NCBI GenBank assembly: GCA_028277985.1
Contig: JANQFG010000124.1
Location: 1 to 54,484 of the forward strand
Reading direction: 5' to 3'
Source of the DNA: a bacterium
GTDB lineage: Bacteria; Desulfobacterota; DSWW01
Length of the DNA stretch: 54,484 bases
Position 1 is the first letter of the stretch. Each line of letters begins with the position of its first letter. The notes below the pieces were generated by a model. That model saw nothing but the letters and a program-made list of their open reading frames with translations. It was not told where the DNA came from and did no database searches. Shown in pieces: positions 7,895 to 15,738 of the stretch. The position numbers and the translations under genes were made by a program.

Positions 7895-8737
7895 ATGAAA
7901 CCGATCGACTACGTGGCCTGCCTGAACGAGATGTACCAGAGCCAGGGATTTCCGCCGTACAAGTGGTCCGAATTCGAATCGAGCCCCTGGTGCTCCTTCG
8001 ACAAGGCGCTCGGTGATACGAACCTGGCCCTCGTGAGCTCCGCAGGTATTTTCCGTGAAGACCAGGAACCTTTCGATCCATGGGCTGTAAACGACTTGAG
8101 CTTCCGGCAGATCCCTGTCGACACAGACCCCGCGAGGCTCAAGCTCCATCACAACTATTTCGACCATCGGGACGCCCAGAAGGACGTCAACTGCGTATTC
8201 CCGGTTCAGCGGCTCCAGGAACTCGCCGACGCCGGGCACATTGGAGGAGTGGTGCCCGAAGCGATTACCCTCGGAATGGGACGACTGTACAAGAGAACCG
8301 CCCTTCAGAAGCAGACGGTGCCCCAGATCGTGGAGATTCTCAGGGGCCACGGAACCGACGCCGTCCTTCTTGTCCCTTCGTGACCCTTGGATCATCAGTC
8401 GGTCGGACTGATCGCGCGTACCATGGAGGAGGCAGGAATTCCTACGATCTATCTCGGCTCCTGCCGGGACATGATGGCCCAGGTGAAACCGCCGAGATCC
8501 GCCTTTCTGAACTTCCCCCTCGGTCGACAATGTGGAAAACCGAACGAGCCGGATCTGCAGACAAGCATTCTGAAGGCCGCTCTCGACGTGCTCGTGGAGG
8601 CAGCCGAGGCAGGCGATATCGTGGACCTGCCGCACGAGTGGGGAGTACCCTTCGACTGGAAGAGCTACTGGCACGACCTGGATGAAATGATCAAGGAGGA
8701 AGGGATCGAGGCCCAGGAGTGGAAGCCGAAGAGCTGA
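7895..8737 (+). CDS. GrdB-family selenoprotein (glycine/sarcosine/betaine reductase B-like), Sec at residue 163
   Basis: Two same-frame segments (7895-8380 and 8384-8737) are separated only by TGA at 8381-8383. Read through, they give one 280-residue protein of the glycine/sarcosine/betaine/D-proline reductase selenoprotein B family. It has an N-terminal DYVACLNEMYQSQGFPPY-type start, LALVSSAGIF, then LLVPS-U-PLDHQSVGLIAR and AGIPTIYLGS, the place where relatives have Sec or Cys followed by P and HQ. A SECIS-like hairpin lies at 8394-8412. The second part alone has no ribosome site and its only early start is TTG. GGGAGG at 7883-7888 supports the ATG at 7895. The usual later cysteine of the motif is Asp here. 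The substrate is unknown, and the protein is shorter than classical GrdB. Confidence 0.88.
8381..8412 (+). promoter_or_regulatory. Sec codon TGA and bacterial SECIS hairpin
   Basis: TGA at 8381-8383 is followed 17 nt later by the apical loop of a perfect 7-bp hairpin: ATCAGTC (8394-8400), loop GGTCG (8401-8405), GACTGAT (8406-8412). The loop begins with GGTC, as in the E. coli fdhF element, and the distance fits the range known for bacterial SECIS elements. It lies inside the coding sequence, as expected for SelB-dependent decoding. Confidence 0.8.
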
Positions 8738-8754
8738 ACCGTCGGAGAACCTGC

Positions 8755-9855
8755 ATGACGACCGCACAGCCGCAGCCGATCCGTGACGGCATCCTTCTGT
8801 TCGAAGGGAAGATTTCCAGAAATCTCATCATGGACCCCATGGTCAGCCACACCTATTTCCTGGAGGACGGTGACCAGGTCATCCTCTTTGATCCTTCGTG
8901 CGGCAAGGAGATGGGCAGGAGAATCGAAGAACACATCCGGACGAGACAGAGGGCTTCCGCCTCCTGGAAGAGAGCGACGCTCCTCGCGGGGCACTCTCAC
9001 CTGGATCACGCCGGCAACTTCTATCTCGCAGACGTGATAGACGTTCCCGAGACACGGGTCTACGTTCATGAAGCCGGGATTCATGACGGCAAGGTCATGA
9101 ACGACCCTGCCCCATTCGTAAGGGCCGTGGCTCGTGACTCGAATGAATGCTATAACCTCTATCTGTCTTTCTATTTTCCCTACAATCTGCTGCTGACGCC
9201 TTTGGCGCTGGTCAACCTGTTTTCATCCGAGCTGGCATCCCGCATCTTCGCTACCCTCGGCTCCCTTGCTTTCGAATCCCCGCGGGACGGGAACACCTCC
9301 CCGGAACCCATCAAGGAGGAGGAGAAGATCGACCTAAATCTGGGTGGCGTCAAGCTGCGCGGGTGGCCTCTGGGCAACATGATGATCCTGCCCACCCCGG
9401 GCCACAGCCCCTGCTCGGTGTCCCTGTTCTGGCCGGAAAAGAAGGCCCTGTTCATCAGCGACGCGGACTGGATCGGCAATCCCGTCTTTCTGAAGGGCTC
9501 GGTGAGAGACTGTATCTCGAGCTTTGAAATGATGAAGACCCTGGCCCACGCAGGCCAGGTCGATCTCCTGTTACCTGCCCACGGCCCCGTCAAGGAGGGC
9601 ACAAGGTCGATCTTGAGTCACCTTGATTCTCATGTCCGGCGCCTCGAGACCCTTCGGGACGAAGTGCTTCGCCTCCATCACACCTCCGGCATAAAGGATA
9701 TCCGCCGACTGACAAAAGCCCTGGTGCGTCAATCGCCTCTGTTCCGGATGCTCAAGGGGAGCAATTTCCCGCGATTCGTTTGCTTTGTCCACAACATCGT
9801 TACCCTTTGTCTGCTCGAAGAGGGTGTCCTTCAGAAGGAGCCTGCATGCGAATAG
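8755..9855 (+). CDS. metallo-beta-lactamase-fold hydrolase
   Basis: The 366-residue protein has the metal-binding signature H80-S-H82-L-D84-H85 (GHSHLDHAG), a further histidine in PGHSP (about 217) and SDADW (Asp 236-238), followed by PAHGPV. This is the complete two-metal site of the superfamily, which contains thioesterases, glyoxalase II and lactonases. An insertion rich in aromatic and hydrophobic residues (about 120-160, ECYNLYLSFYFPYNLLL) may form a lipid-facing or substrate lid. GGAG at 8744-8747 supports the ATG at 8755. It follows the selenoprotein gene by 17 bp and overlaps the next gene by 10 bp, so it is probably in that operon. In this context an acyl-CoA or ester hydrolase would make sense, but that is inference. 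Confidence 0.8.
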   Translation: MTTAQPQPIRDGILLFEGKISRNLIMDPMVSHTYFLEDGDQVILFDPSCGKEMGRRIEEHIRTRQRASASWKRATLLAGHSHLDHAGNFYLADVIDVPETRVYVHEAGIHDGKVMNDPAPFVRAVARDSNECYNLYLSFYFPYNLLLTPLALVNLFSSELASRIFATLGSLAFESPRDGNTSPEPIKEEEKIDLNLGGVKLRGWPLGNMMILPTPGHSPCSVSLFWPEKKALFISDADWIGNPVFLKGSVRDCISSFEMMKTLAHAGQVDLLLPAHGPVKEGTRSILSHLDSHVRRLETLRDEVLRLHHTSGIKDIRRLTKALVRQSPLFRMLKGSNFPRFVCFVHNIVTLCLLEEGVLQKEPACE

Positions 9856-10685
9856 ACACCTTGAAGACGATGAGGCTGTGTGTTGCGCTCTGGCTTACTG
9901 TCCTGCTGATTACCTTCTCGCCTTTCCGAGTGAACGCTGCGATGCCGCAGGCGAACTATCTGGGAACCGTTGCGGCGATGGATGCTCCGAACAATCTGAT
10001 CACGATTCAGACGGATGCCTATCGATGGACGCTTGGAGGAGGCGACTGGCTCCCCTGTGACTACACCCTGGAGGCGGAAGCCCCGAATTCGGATGTGATC
10101 CTTCGCGTCCAGGTGGGCGACCGGGTCGAGGCATCTTCTATCGGTGAGCCCGGAACCGTCCTGGAGGGTTGGGTGAGCCTTGCCCGCTTGAACCCGGGTT
10201 CAGGAGAGAGAATCACGGATGCGTATGGTGACGTGGGCTACCTCTTTTCTGCCTTGGAGGGCGCCTATTCGCTCGACTATGCGACTCTACCGGATTGCCC
10301 GACCTGTATGGGTTGCTGGTGCGAGGCGACGTCCGCCCACGTTGAGATTACGAGCGACGTCGGACCGGCGGACGAGGTCGACCTGGAACCGGGCGAGGGA
10401 CATCGCCACTACGGGGATCCGTATTGCCTCTATGTCATGTTCCATTCGGGTGAAGCAAACGGCTATCCGACTTGTGTGGGCGAGGCCTGCGGAGGACCGC
10501 AACTCGTCTCTGATTTCACGCTGCACATCATCGAGTGTGAGAACCCAGGATGGTTCGCCGGAGGGGCACAGGCAAGCCTTTACGGTTCACGCTGCTACGG
10601 AAGCTCGGTTGCGGCTAACGTGCTGGCCATGTGTCTGATAGCCCTCGGTGCAGTCCTGCTGCTCAGGAAGATGAAAAGGCACTAA
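9846..10685 (+). CDS. exported, C-terminally anchored protein of unknown function
   Basis: The 279-residue protein begins with a signal peptide (basic start, hydrophobic LCVALWLTVLLITF, cleavage probably after VNAA, near residue 32). The mature part has ten or more cysteines in CPTCMGCWC, CVGEACGG and other contexts, suggesting disulfides or a metal site. It ends with a Cys-containing SRCYGSS, a hydrophobic helix (VAANVLAMCLIALGAVLLL) and a basic RKMKRH tail, a three-part layout like protein-sorting tails. The start overlaps the preceding gene by 10 bp with GGAG just upstream, so it is translationally linked to the hydrolase. No family is recognised. An exported, anchored periplasmic or outer-surface protein is the safe reading. 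Confidence 0.6.
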   Translation: MRIDTLKTMRLCVALWLTVLLITFSPFRVNAAMPQANYLGTVAAMDAPNNLITIQTDAYRWTLGGGDWLPCDYTLEAEAPNSDVILRVQVGDRVEASSIGEPGTVLEGWVSLARLNPGSGERITDAYGDVGYLFSALEGAYSLDYATLPDCPTCMGCWCEATSAHVEITSDVGPADEVDLEPGEGHRHYGDPYCLYVMFHSGEANGYPTCVGEACGGPQLVSDFTLHIIECENPGWFAGGAQASLYGSRCYGSSVAANVLAMCLIALGAVLLLRKMKRH

Positions 10686-10707
10686 CCCTGGACCCCTCCT
10701 TTCGAAA

Positions 10708-10731
10708 TGAGAATCAGATTGATAATTCTCA
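10708..10731. repeat. 7-bp inverted repeat, possible activator site
   Basis: TGAGAAT (10708-10714), 10 bp, ATTCTCA (10725-10731). It contains TCAGATTGA (10714-10722), also present in the dyad at 2228-2255. It is centred about 137 bp upstream of the predicted start of the sigma54 promoter at 10830. A Fur-like site was considered because of the GAGAAT arms, but the match is poor. Confidence 0.5.
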
Positions 10732-10829
10732 CCCTCCCCCGCTCGCTTATGCTCATGGTAACAACTTTCTGACCGACTATTCCCTTTCCGGTACAATAAC
10801 TTAGTCTAGGCACCTTTTGTTTTATTAAG

Positions 10830-10845
10830 TTGGCATCCTGTTTGA
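10830..10845 (+). promoter_or_regulatory. sigma54-like promoter candidate
   Basis: TTGGCATCCTGTTTGA has the GG element and the second block at the exact 10-bp spacing, with GA in place of GC at -12. Transcription would begin near 10857, just before the zinc-ribbon start at 10885 and after an alternative ATG at 10846. Confidence 0.45.
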
Positions 10846-10884
10846 ATGTCTGTATGGCAAACCAATACAGGCAGGTCAGATCCT

Positions 10885-11121
10885 ATGCAGGAAAGCCAGT
10901 GTCGTGCATGTGCCAGTTCGATTCTCATCGTGCTTCCGGACGACCGGAAAGCCAAAGGGATTGCCCTCTCAGAGCGAAAGCAGGTCTCCCTCGAACGGAA
11001 CGGCCTCGACGTCTACGTCCGATGCCCCTACTGCTCGGCAAAAAACATTGCTGCTGTCCGGACCGCGCGGGACGGAAAGCGAACGATCGAACTCATAAGG
11101 GCCGTCATCGACGATATCTGA
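10885..11121 (+). CDS. small zinc-ribbon protein
   Basis: The 78-residue protein has two cysteine pairs, CRAC (from residue 6) and CPYC (from about residue 49), consistent with a four-cysteine zinc site, around a charged middle part and an IELIRAVI helix at the end. The start at 10885 is preferred to an in-frame ATG at 10846 because the latter overlaps the predicted sigma54 promoter. Like the zinc ribbon at 2454 it lies behind a sigma54-type promoter with a dyad about 140 bp upstream, though the two proteins are not obviously homologous. It converges on the interrupted amidohydrolase gene. A small regulatory or nucleic-acid-binding role is possible but unproven. Confidence 0.6.
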   Translation: MQESQCRACASSILIVLPDDRKAKGIALSERKQVSLERNGLDVYVRCPYCSAKNIAAVRTARDGKRTIELIRAVIDDI

Positions 11122-11141
11122 TTCGCGTCGCGCGACTCCCA

Positions 11142-12365
11142 TCAGGACGCATCGGACGCTACGCCCAGGTGAAAGAGGTTGTTTGCATTCTTCCAGAGGA
11201 TCCTCTCCTCGTCTTCTCCTGCAAGTCCCAGGCTTCTCACGATGTCGATGTGCTCTTTCGGGCTGATCGGAACCGGCGGATAGTCGCTACCGAACAGTAC
11301 TCTGTCCACTCCGAAAAGCTCGATACATTGTCGAATGCCCGCTGCAGAGAAACCCATGGTATCGGCGTAGAGATTCGTCCTCAGATATTCACTCGGCTTT
11401 CGTTCGCACACCGCTTCTTCGCCTGACGGAAGTCCCTCGTAGCCGAGGCGATATCCAAAGTCGAGACGCCCGATGATGTTCGGCAATCCTCCCCCCATGT
11501 GAGGCAATACAACCTGCAGGCCGGGATACCGGTCGAATATGCCCGAATAGATCATACGGGTGATCGTCATCGTTGTATCGAAAGGCCGTCCGACGATCTC
11601 TTCCAACTTGTAGAGTGCCATCTTCTCTTAGCCGATCGGTGCGTAGGGAGGATGAAGCCAGATCGGCTGATCCCTGTCCTGTGCATACTCCCAGAGGGGA
11701 TCGAGCTTTGGCGAATCGAGAAACTCCCCGTCCCAACTCGTGCCGATAGCGATTCCTTTTGCGCCGAGCTGCGTATGACAACGCTCACATTCGGCAACGC
11801 TCTTCGACCGGAAGGGATTCACCATGGCCATGAACGCCAAATCTTTCGGATACTCGGCGACCATCTCGGCGTGCCCATCGTTGTATTGTTGCGTGGCCAG
11901 GTCGTCGGCCAGGGAGAACATGGCCCAGCAGAACATCTCCAAACCCATCGTGAAGCTCAGCAGGCCCAGAGTCACGCCCGCCTCACGTTGTCCTTGAACC
12001 TGCATGTGAATGTCCAGCACCTCAGGGTATACCTGGGCAGTGATACCATGAAGGGTGGTAGTGGAAATCGTGCCATGATCTTCCCTGTCGAGCCGTTTGT
12101 AGGCGAACTCCTGTATCTTCTGCTCGATCGGGGATCCGGGCTCGAACTGAGCGTGACGGTGCACGTCGATGACGGGGGTCCCTTCTGATGCCGTGCCGGC
12201 CGGACCCTGGGACGGATTTTCGGTATCTGCACCGCATCCCTGACTCCCCAGCGAGAGGGAAACCACCCCACCGGCCGCGGCGGCACGAGTCAGAAAGTCC
12301 CTACGTGTAAAGGCCCCGGATCGCGGCTTGCGCCTTTGACTGTCCCCTCTCGTCGTCTTTCCCAT
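11142..12365 (-). pseudogene. Tat-exported amidohydrolase interrupted by one in-frame TAA
   Basis: Codons 1-407 read as one amidohydrolase (amidohydrolase_2 / TIM-barrel metal hydrolase family) except for TAA at codon 246 (11630-11628). The N-terminus has a twin-arginine signal (FTRRDFLTRAAAAGG) ending in GSQGC, which could also be lipidated. The first half carries the metal motif DVHRHAQF and IWLHPPYAP. The second half continues without a gap as MALYKLEEIVGRPFD, then VLPHMGGGLP and LFGSDYPP. All expected metal ligands are therefore present on both sides of the stop and no frameshift is seen, so the mutation is recent, a sequencing error, or the stop is read through. The start at 12365 follows GGAGGAGGGG. 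The enzyme would act on a carboxylated or amide-like substrate in the periplasm. Confidence 0.75.
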
Positions 12366-12446
12366 AGCCCCTCCTCCTCCGAACAGCTGTTCCCCTAAAC
12401 ACCCCAGGACTCTATCGATTGTCCTGTCTTGCCTTCGGATGACTGT

Positions 12447-12470
12447 GCGAATGACCGAGGAGTCATTCGC
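12447..12470. promoter_or_regulatory. perfect 9-bp inverted repeat, TetR-type operator candidate
   Basis: GCGAATGAC (12447-12455), 6 bp, GTCATTCGC (12462-12470). It lies between the divergent amidohydrolase and MerR-TetR genes, about 80 bp upstream of the amidohydrolase start. The length and TGAC/GTCA cores resemble TetR-family operators. Confidence 0.6.
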
Positions 12471-12599
12471 GCAAAACCATAGGCGGATCACGCTCGACTG
12501 TCAATAGGCAATCGGCAAGAACCGCAATGGCCTTTTTCGCTCTGAACCGGGGTTCGGTCCGTAGAATCTTAATGCGCTGAATCTGAATGATTTTTCCTG

Positions 12600-12645
12600 T
12601 TGACATTCCCTTTTTCACGTAACATACTACATGACTCACCGGTCA
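12600..12645 (+). promoter_or_regulatory. sigma70-type promoter with adjoining imperfect dyad
   Basis: TTGACA (12600-12605), 17 bp, CATACT (12623-12628). Directly downstream lies ATGACTCACCGGTCAGAG (12631-12648), an imperfect dyad around ACCGGT at the likely start of transcription, well placed for autorepression of the MerR-TetR gene. The region 12366-12716 holds this promoter and the operator at 12447; nothing else was seen. Confidence 0.5.
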
Positions 12646-12716
12646 GAGGCTCTGATCCACAGCTCCCCGGCACACCCCGATGCCCTTCGGGAAGTCGACC
12701 CGAGGGCGAGGTTGGA

Positions 12717-13964
12717 ATGAAGGCATACCAGACCAATCCCGACAGAAGCGGTTACAAGCTGGCCCAACTCTGCCAGGCATCCGATTTCAACCCTTCCACG
12801 GTTCACTATTATATGAAGATCGGGCTTCTCCACAGACCCACGAGGGTCGGCCTCGGCCTCTACCTGTATGACGACACGCATCTGAACAGGCTCAACAAGA
12901 TCCGTGCCCTGAGAGAACACGAGAACCTCTCCCTTTCCAAGATCAAGGACAGGTTCCAAAAGGATCAAGAGAAGACGCCACAACTTGATGATGGGTTCGA
13001 ACCATTCGGGGAGAAAAGGAATCAAGCTTTTCTTTCGAAGGCCCGGGGCCCTCAGAAGAGTGAGATCACGCGAGAAAGACTCGTCGACGTAGCTGCCGAA
13101 CTCTTCTCCAGGAAAGGCTACGAGGCAACCACGATCACGGACATCACCCGGTCCATGCATATGTCGAAGGGCTCCTTCTATCACTTCTTCAGGGACAAGA
13201 GAGAGTTGTTCATCGAATGCATCGAGAGACTCGCCTACCTGATCGTCCCGGAGGAGACATGGGAAGAGATTTCAAGAGAACAGGACTACGAAAAGAGGCA
13301 GTTCCGAAGGACCATAGCCTTTCTTGAAGCATTTCCTTCCTACGCCGGTATTCTCAGCATGGCGAAGATAGCGGCCATGGGTGATGATCCGGACCTGGCC
13401 AGCCAATCAAAGAGGGCCTTGGGAAAGATTGTGGAGCCCATCCTTCGCGACTTTCGTCGAGCCGTTGCCAAGGGCATCGTCCGAGAGGTGGACGAAGAGT
13501 TCTTCGCATATGTCGCACTCGGGATGGCGGAGAATCTTGGCTACATGTTGATGACGGATCCCCAGTTCGATCTTCACGAAGCTGTCGAGAAGTACGTTGA
13601 CCTTATTTCGCACGGCGTACTTCCCGTGGCGCCCCCATCCCTCCGGACCGCGCCGCCGCCGAAAAACCGCTCCGGCGAAATTACCGATGTGAAGGGCGAG
13701 TCGGTCAAGGTGCGTGAGATTTACTTTGGGGGGCAGCCTTCTCTTTCGGGGCGAATCGGTGAAGGGGAGCTCCAAGTCGATACAGAGCAGATCGCCCATA
13801 TCCTGTTGGATCACGCGGCCCCGGAATGCAGCATGGAGATAACCATGAAGGACGGAGAGATCTCCCATCTGGAGCTGGACGGAAACATGATCGTATCCGC
13901 TGCTTCCTCCGTCGGTTTGTACACGATCCCCTTTCGTCTCGTCCGCAGCATCTGCTTTGCATAG
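12717..13964 (+). CDS. MerR-TetR dual-HTH fusion regulator
   Basis: The 415-residue protein joins two DNA-binding modules. Residues about 12-80 form a MerR-type HTH (YKLAQLCQASDFNPSTVHYY, then GLYLYDDTHLNRLNKIRAL). Residues about 115-165 form a TetR HTH (AAELFSRKGYEATTITDI, then SKGSFYHFFRDKRELF). A TetR-type ligand domain follows, then an extra 90-residue C-terminal part with EIYFGGQPSLSGRIGEGEL and a beta-rich end. The ATG at 12717 is chosen because GAGG lies 5 nt upstream; earlier in-frame starts lie in the promoter. It is divergent from the amidohydrolase and a palindrome lies between them, suggesting control of both. Such fusions occur in deltaproteobacteria, often beside fatty-acid or aromatic genes; the ligand is unknown. 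Confidence 0.8.
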   Translation: MKAYQTNPDRSGYKLAQLCQASDFNPSTVHYYMKIGLLHRPTRVGLGLYLYDDTHLNRLNKIRALREHENLSLSKIKDRFQKDQEKTPQLDDGFEPFGEKRNQAFLSKARGPQKSEITRERLVDVAAELFSRKGYEATTITDITRSMHMSKGSFYHFFRDKRELFIECIERLAYLIVPEETWEEISREQDYEKRQFRRTIAFLEAFPSYAGILSMAKIAAMGDDPDLASQSKRALGKIVEPILRDFRRAVAKGIVREVDEEFFAYVALGMAENLGYMLMTDPQFDLHEAVEKYVDLISHGVLPVAPPSLRTAPPPKNRSGEITDVKGESVKVREIYFGGQPSLSGRIGEGELQVDTEQIAHILLDHAAPECSMEITMKDGEISHLELDGNMIVSAASSVGLYTIPFRLVRSICFA

Positions 13965-13995
13965 CGCGGCAGAGATCGTCGCTGGGCCGCTATGC
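13959..13995. terminator. stem-loop between convergent genes
   Basis: GCATAGC (13959-13965) pairs with GCTATGC (13989-13995), extended inward by GGC/GCC after a 2-nt bulge. It sits between the ends of the MerR-TetR gene and waaF. No T-run follows on either strand, so any terminator role is tentative. Confidence 0.4.
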
Positions 13996-14005
13996 TCTCC
14001 ACATA

Positions 14006-15160
14006 CTACGAATGCCTCTGCATATCCGCCGTGATGATGGGGACTGCACGTTCCGACAGGGTCAATAACCTTCTTCTTCTATTCGGGTCGTCCAGCCCAA
14101 AGCGCTCGATCACTTCAAGGACCCCGGCATAGGCCCGTTCCACGGTGACCACATCCATGCATCGGTGGTCCTGATCGCACTTCCTCATTTTGCATCCGTA
14201 GCAATCCACCCCTTCATCTCTTACCAGCTTGTAGCGCTTGGACCAGGGCGATGTTCTCCTTGGATCGGTGGGTCCAAAAATGCAGACCAGTGGAACATCC
14301 AGTGCCGCAGCCACATGCATGAGTCCCGAATCGTTCGTGACGAAGAGCCCGCACAATCCGATCAGAGCCATCGCCTCCTCGAGCGAAGTGCGCCCTGCCA
14401 GGTTGATCAACTCCGCGTTTCCGGCCATTCTGCAGATCTCTTCACCCAAGGTTTCCTCGTCGGGGGCTCCGAACAAGAGGATTCGGGCTGGATGGGTGTT
14501 ACGGATTCGCAAGGCGAGCTCGGCAAACCGTTCCGGATACCATCGTTTGAGCAGACTCCCCACGGCACCCGGACTGAATCCGATGAGGGGTTCATCCATG
14601 GCAACGCCGAGTTCCTGAAGACGCTCCTGCGCCTTTCCCATCTGGGACGCGCCGATCGGCAGGACCAGTCCCTTCTCCTCCACGTTGAGCCCGAACCCCT
14701 CGAGCAGCTTCAGGTCATGCTCGAGGCGCGGAACGTCGAATTCCTTCTTTGAAGACCGAAGCTTGTGTGTAAGCAGGAGGCCTCTCCCATCCGTCGTGTA
14801 GCCCATCCGTGCGGGAATCCCGGCCAGCGAGGCGATCAAGGCTGCTTCAAAGGCCCGCTGCAGCAGGATGGCTCCCTGGAAGCGACGTGAACGCAAGTAT
14901 CGAACCAGGTGCATCATGCCCCGCATCCCCTTGTGGAGCCCTTCGCCGTCATATTCGATAAGCTCATCGATGTGGGGGTTATGGGCTAGAATCGGGATCA
15001 CCCAGGGCTTCGCAAGGACCGAAACGGAGGCTTCGGGAAAAGACCGACGAATGCACCCAAGAGACGCCGTGGCGATGACCACGTCTCCAATCCAGTTCTG
15101 CGAGCGGACCAGGATCTTCCCGCCCCCCATATCAAAGGATCTCCGGCCCACGAAATCCAT
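14006..15160 (-). CDS. waaF: lipopolysaccharide heptosyltransferase II-like (GT9)
   Basis: The 384-residue cytoplasmic glycosyltransferase belongs to family GT9, which adds L-glycero-D-manno-heptose to the LPS inner core from ADP-heptose. Motifs in order: ILVRSQNWIGDVVIATASL at the N-terminus, AKPWVIPILAHNPHIDE, GYTTDGRGLLLTH, GFSPGA near the middle, FVTNDSGLMHVAAAL, then CIFGPTDPRRTSPW and a cysteine cluster (CYGCKMRKCDQDHRC). The NDSGLMH and GPTDP motifs form the ADP-heptose site. GGAGG 6 nt upstream supports the ATG at 15160. It is divergent from marR. waaF is the closest name; other GT9 heptosyltransferases cannot be excluded. It shows a Gram-negative outer membrane and is otherwise unrelated to its neighbours. 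Confidence 0.8.
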   Translation of the reverse strand: MDFVGRRSFDMGGGKILVRSQNWIGDVVIATASLGCIRRSFPEASVSVLAKPWVIPILAHNPHIDELIEYDGEGLHKGMRGMMHLVRYLRSRRFQGAILLQRAFEAALIASLAGIPARMGYTTDGRGLLLTHKLRSSKKEFDVPRLEHDLKLLEGFGLNVEEKGLVLPIGASQMGKAQERLQELGVAMDEPLIGFSPGAVGSLLKRWYPERFAELALRIRNTHPARILLFGAPDEETLGEEICRMAGNAELINLAGRTSLEEAMALIGLCGLFVTNDSGLMHVAAALDVPLVCIFGPTDPRRTSPWSKRYKLVRDEGVDCYGCKMRKCDQDHRCMDVVTVERAYAGVLEVIERFGLDDPNRRRRLLTLSERAVPIITADMQRHS

Positions 15161-15255
15161 CCTTTCCCTCCGGAATCATGTATGGAACAGCCCGACGATT
15201 GCACGTCATGTCGATCCTCTTGTCAAGGTCGCTCCGAGCCACACGGATTTTCTGC

Positions 15256-15297
15256 TTGACACGGCTGCCCCGGTTCGGTAGTATTTCGTATGCGAAA
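15256..15297 (+). promoter_or_regulatory. marR promoter with overlapping palindromic operator
   Basis: TTGACA (15256-15261), 17 bp, TAGTAT (15279-15284). The palindrome TTTCGTATGCGAAA (15284-15297) starts at the last base of the -10 element, where a bound MarR dimer would block transcription. The same sequence recurs, in near-identical reverse form, at 15750-15763. Confidence 0.6.
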
Positions 15298-15309
15298 GGA
15301 TTCTTAGCT

Positions 15310-15723
15310 ATGGAAACCTATGAAGAGTGCATCGTCTTTCTTCTTGCAAAAGCGTACCAGAAGGCCCACGGAAACCTCAAGAAGAGGCTTCATCGGTACG
15401 GGCTCACTCCGATTCAGAACCTGACCCTGGAGGCCTTGCGCCAGGAAGACGGGCTCTCGGCAGGGGATATAGGCAAGAGGCTGGTCCTGGACAATGCGAC
15501 CTTGTCCGGGGTACTGGACCGTCTGGCGGACAGGGATTGGATCGAGAAGCGCACGGATCTGAACGACAAGCGTTTGGTTCGGGCTTACCTCACGGAAAAG
15601 GCGAAGTCATTGAAGGACGAGCTCTGGGAAGAAAGGGACCAGGCAAACGAAGAGATTCTGCACTCCCTATCCATCGAAGAGAAGGTCCTGCTCAAACGTC
15701 TGCTCAGGGATGTGCAGGCGTGA
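15310..15723 (+). CDS. MarR-family transcriptional regulator
   Basis: The 137-residue protein is a typical MarR dimeric winged-helix repressor: N-terminal dimer helices, then LTPIQNLTLEALRQEDGLSAGDIGKRL, the recognition helix region DNATLSGVLDRLADRDWI, and the wing EKRTDLNDKRLVRAYLTEK. AAGGA about 8 nt upstream supports the ATG at 15310; longer in-frame readings begin in the promoter. Its own promoter overlaps a palindrome (15284-15297). A matching site lies in the promoter of the next gene (15750-15763), so it very likely represses itself and the Fe-S protein operon that follows 100 bp downstream. The inducing ligand is unknown; aromatic acids or their CoA esters are common for this family. 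Confidence 0.88.
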   Translation: METYEECIVFLLAKAYQKAHGNLKKRLHRYGLTPIQNLTLEALRQEDGLSAGDIGKRLVLDNATLSGVLDRLADRDWIEKRTDLNDKRLVRAYLTEKAKSLKDELWEERDQANEEILHSLSIEEKVLLKRLLRDVQA

Positions 15724-15738
15724 CCCAAGTGGTTTTTT

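Noticed and set aside
8387..8737. Separate small gene starting with TTG after the TGA
   Set aside because: No ribosome site precedes it, and its sequence continues the preceding domain exactly, so selenocysteine read-through explains both parts.
10708..10731. Fur box
   Set aside because: The arms resemble part of a Fur site, but the centre does not match and no iron gene is nearby.
11628..11630. TAA in the amidohydrolase as a recoded codon
   Set aside because: TAA is not known to be recoded to Sec or pyrrolysine, and no special hairpin was seen after it. A nonsense mutation or base error is simpler.
14006..15160. waaF as part of a catabolic island
   Set aside because: It is an ordinary LPS gene with its own orientation and no link to the neighbouring operons.
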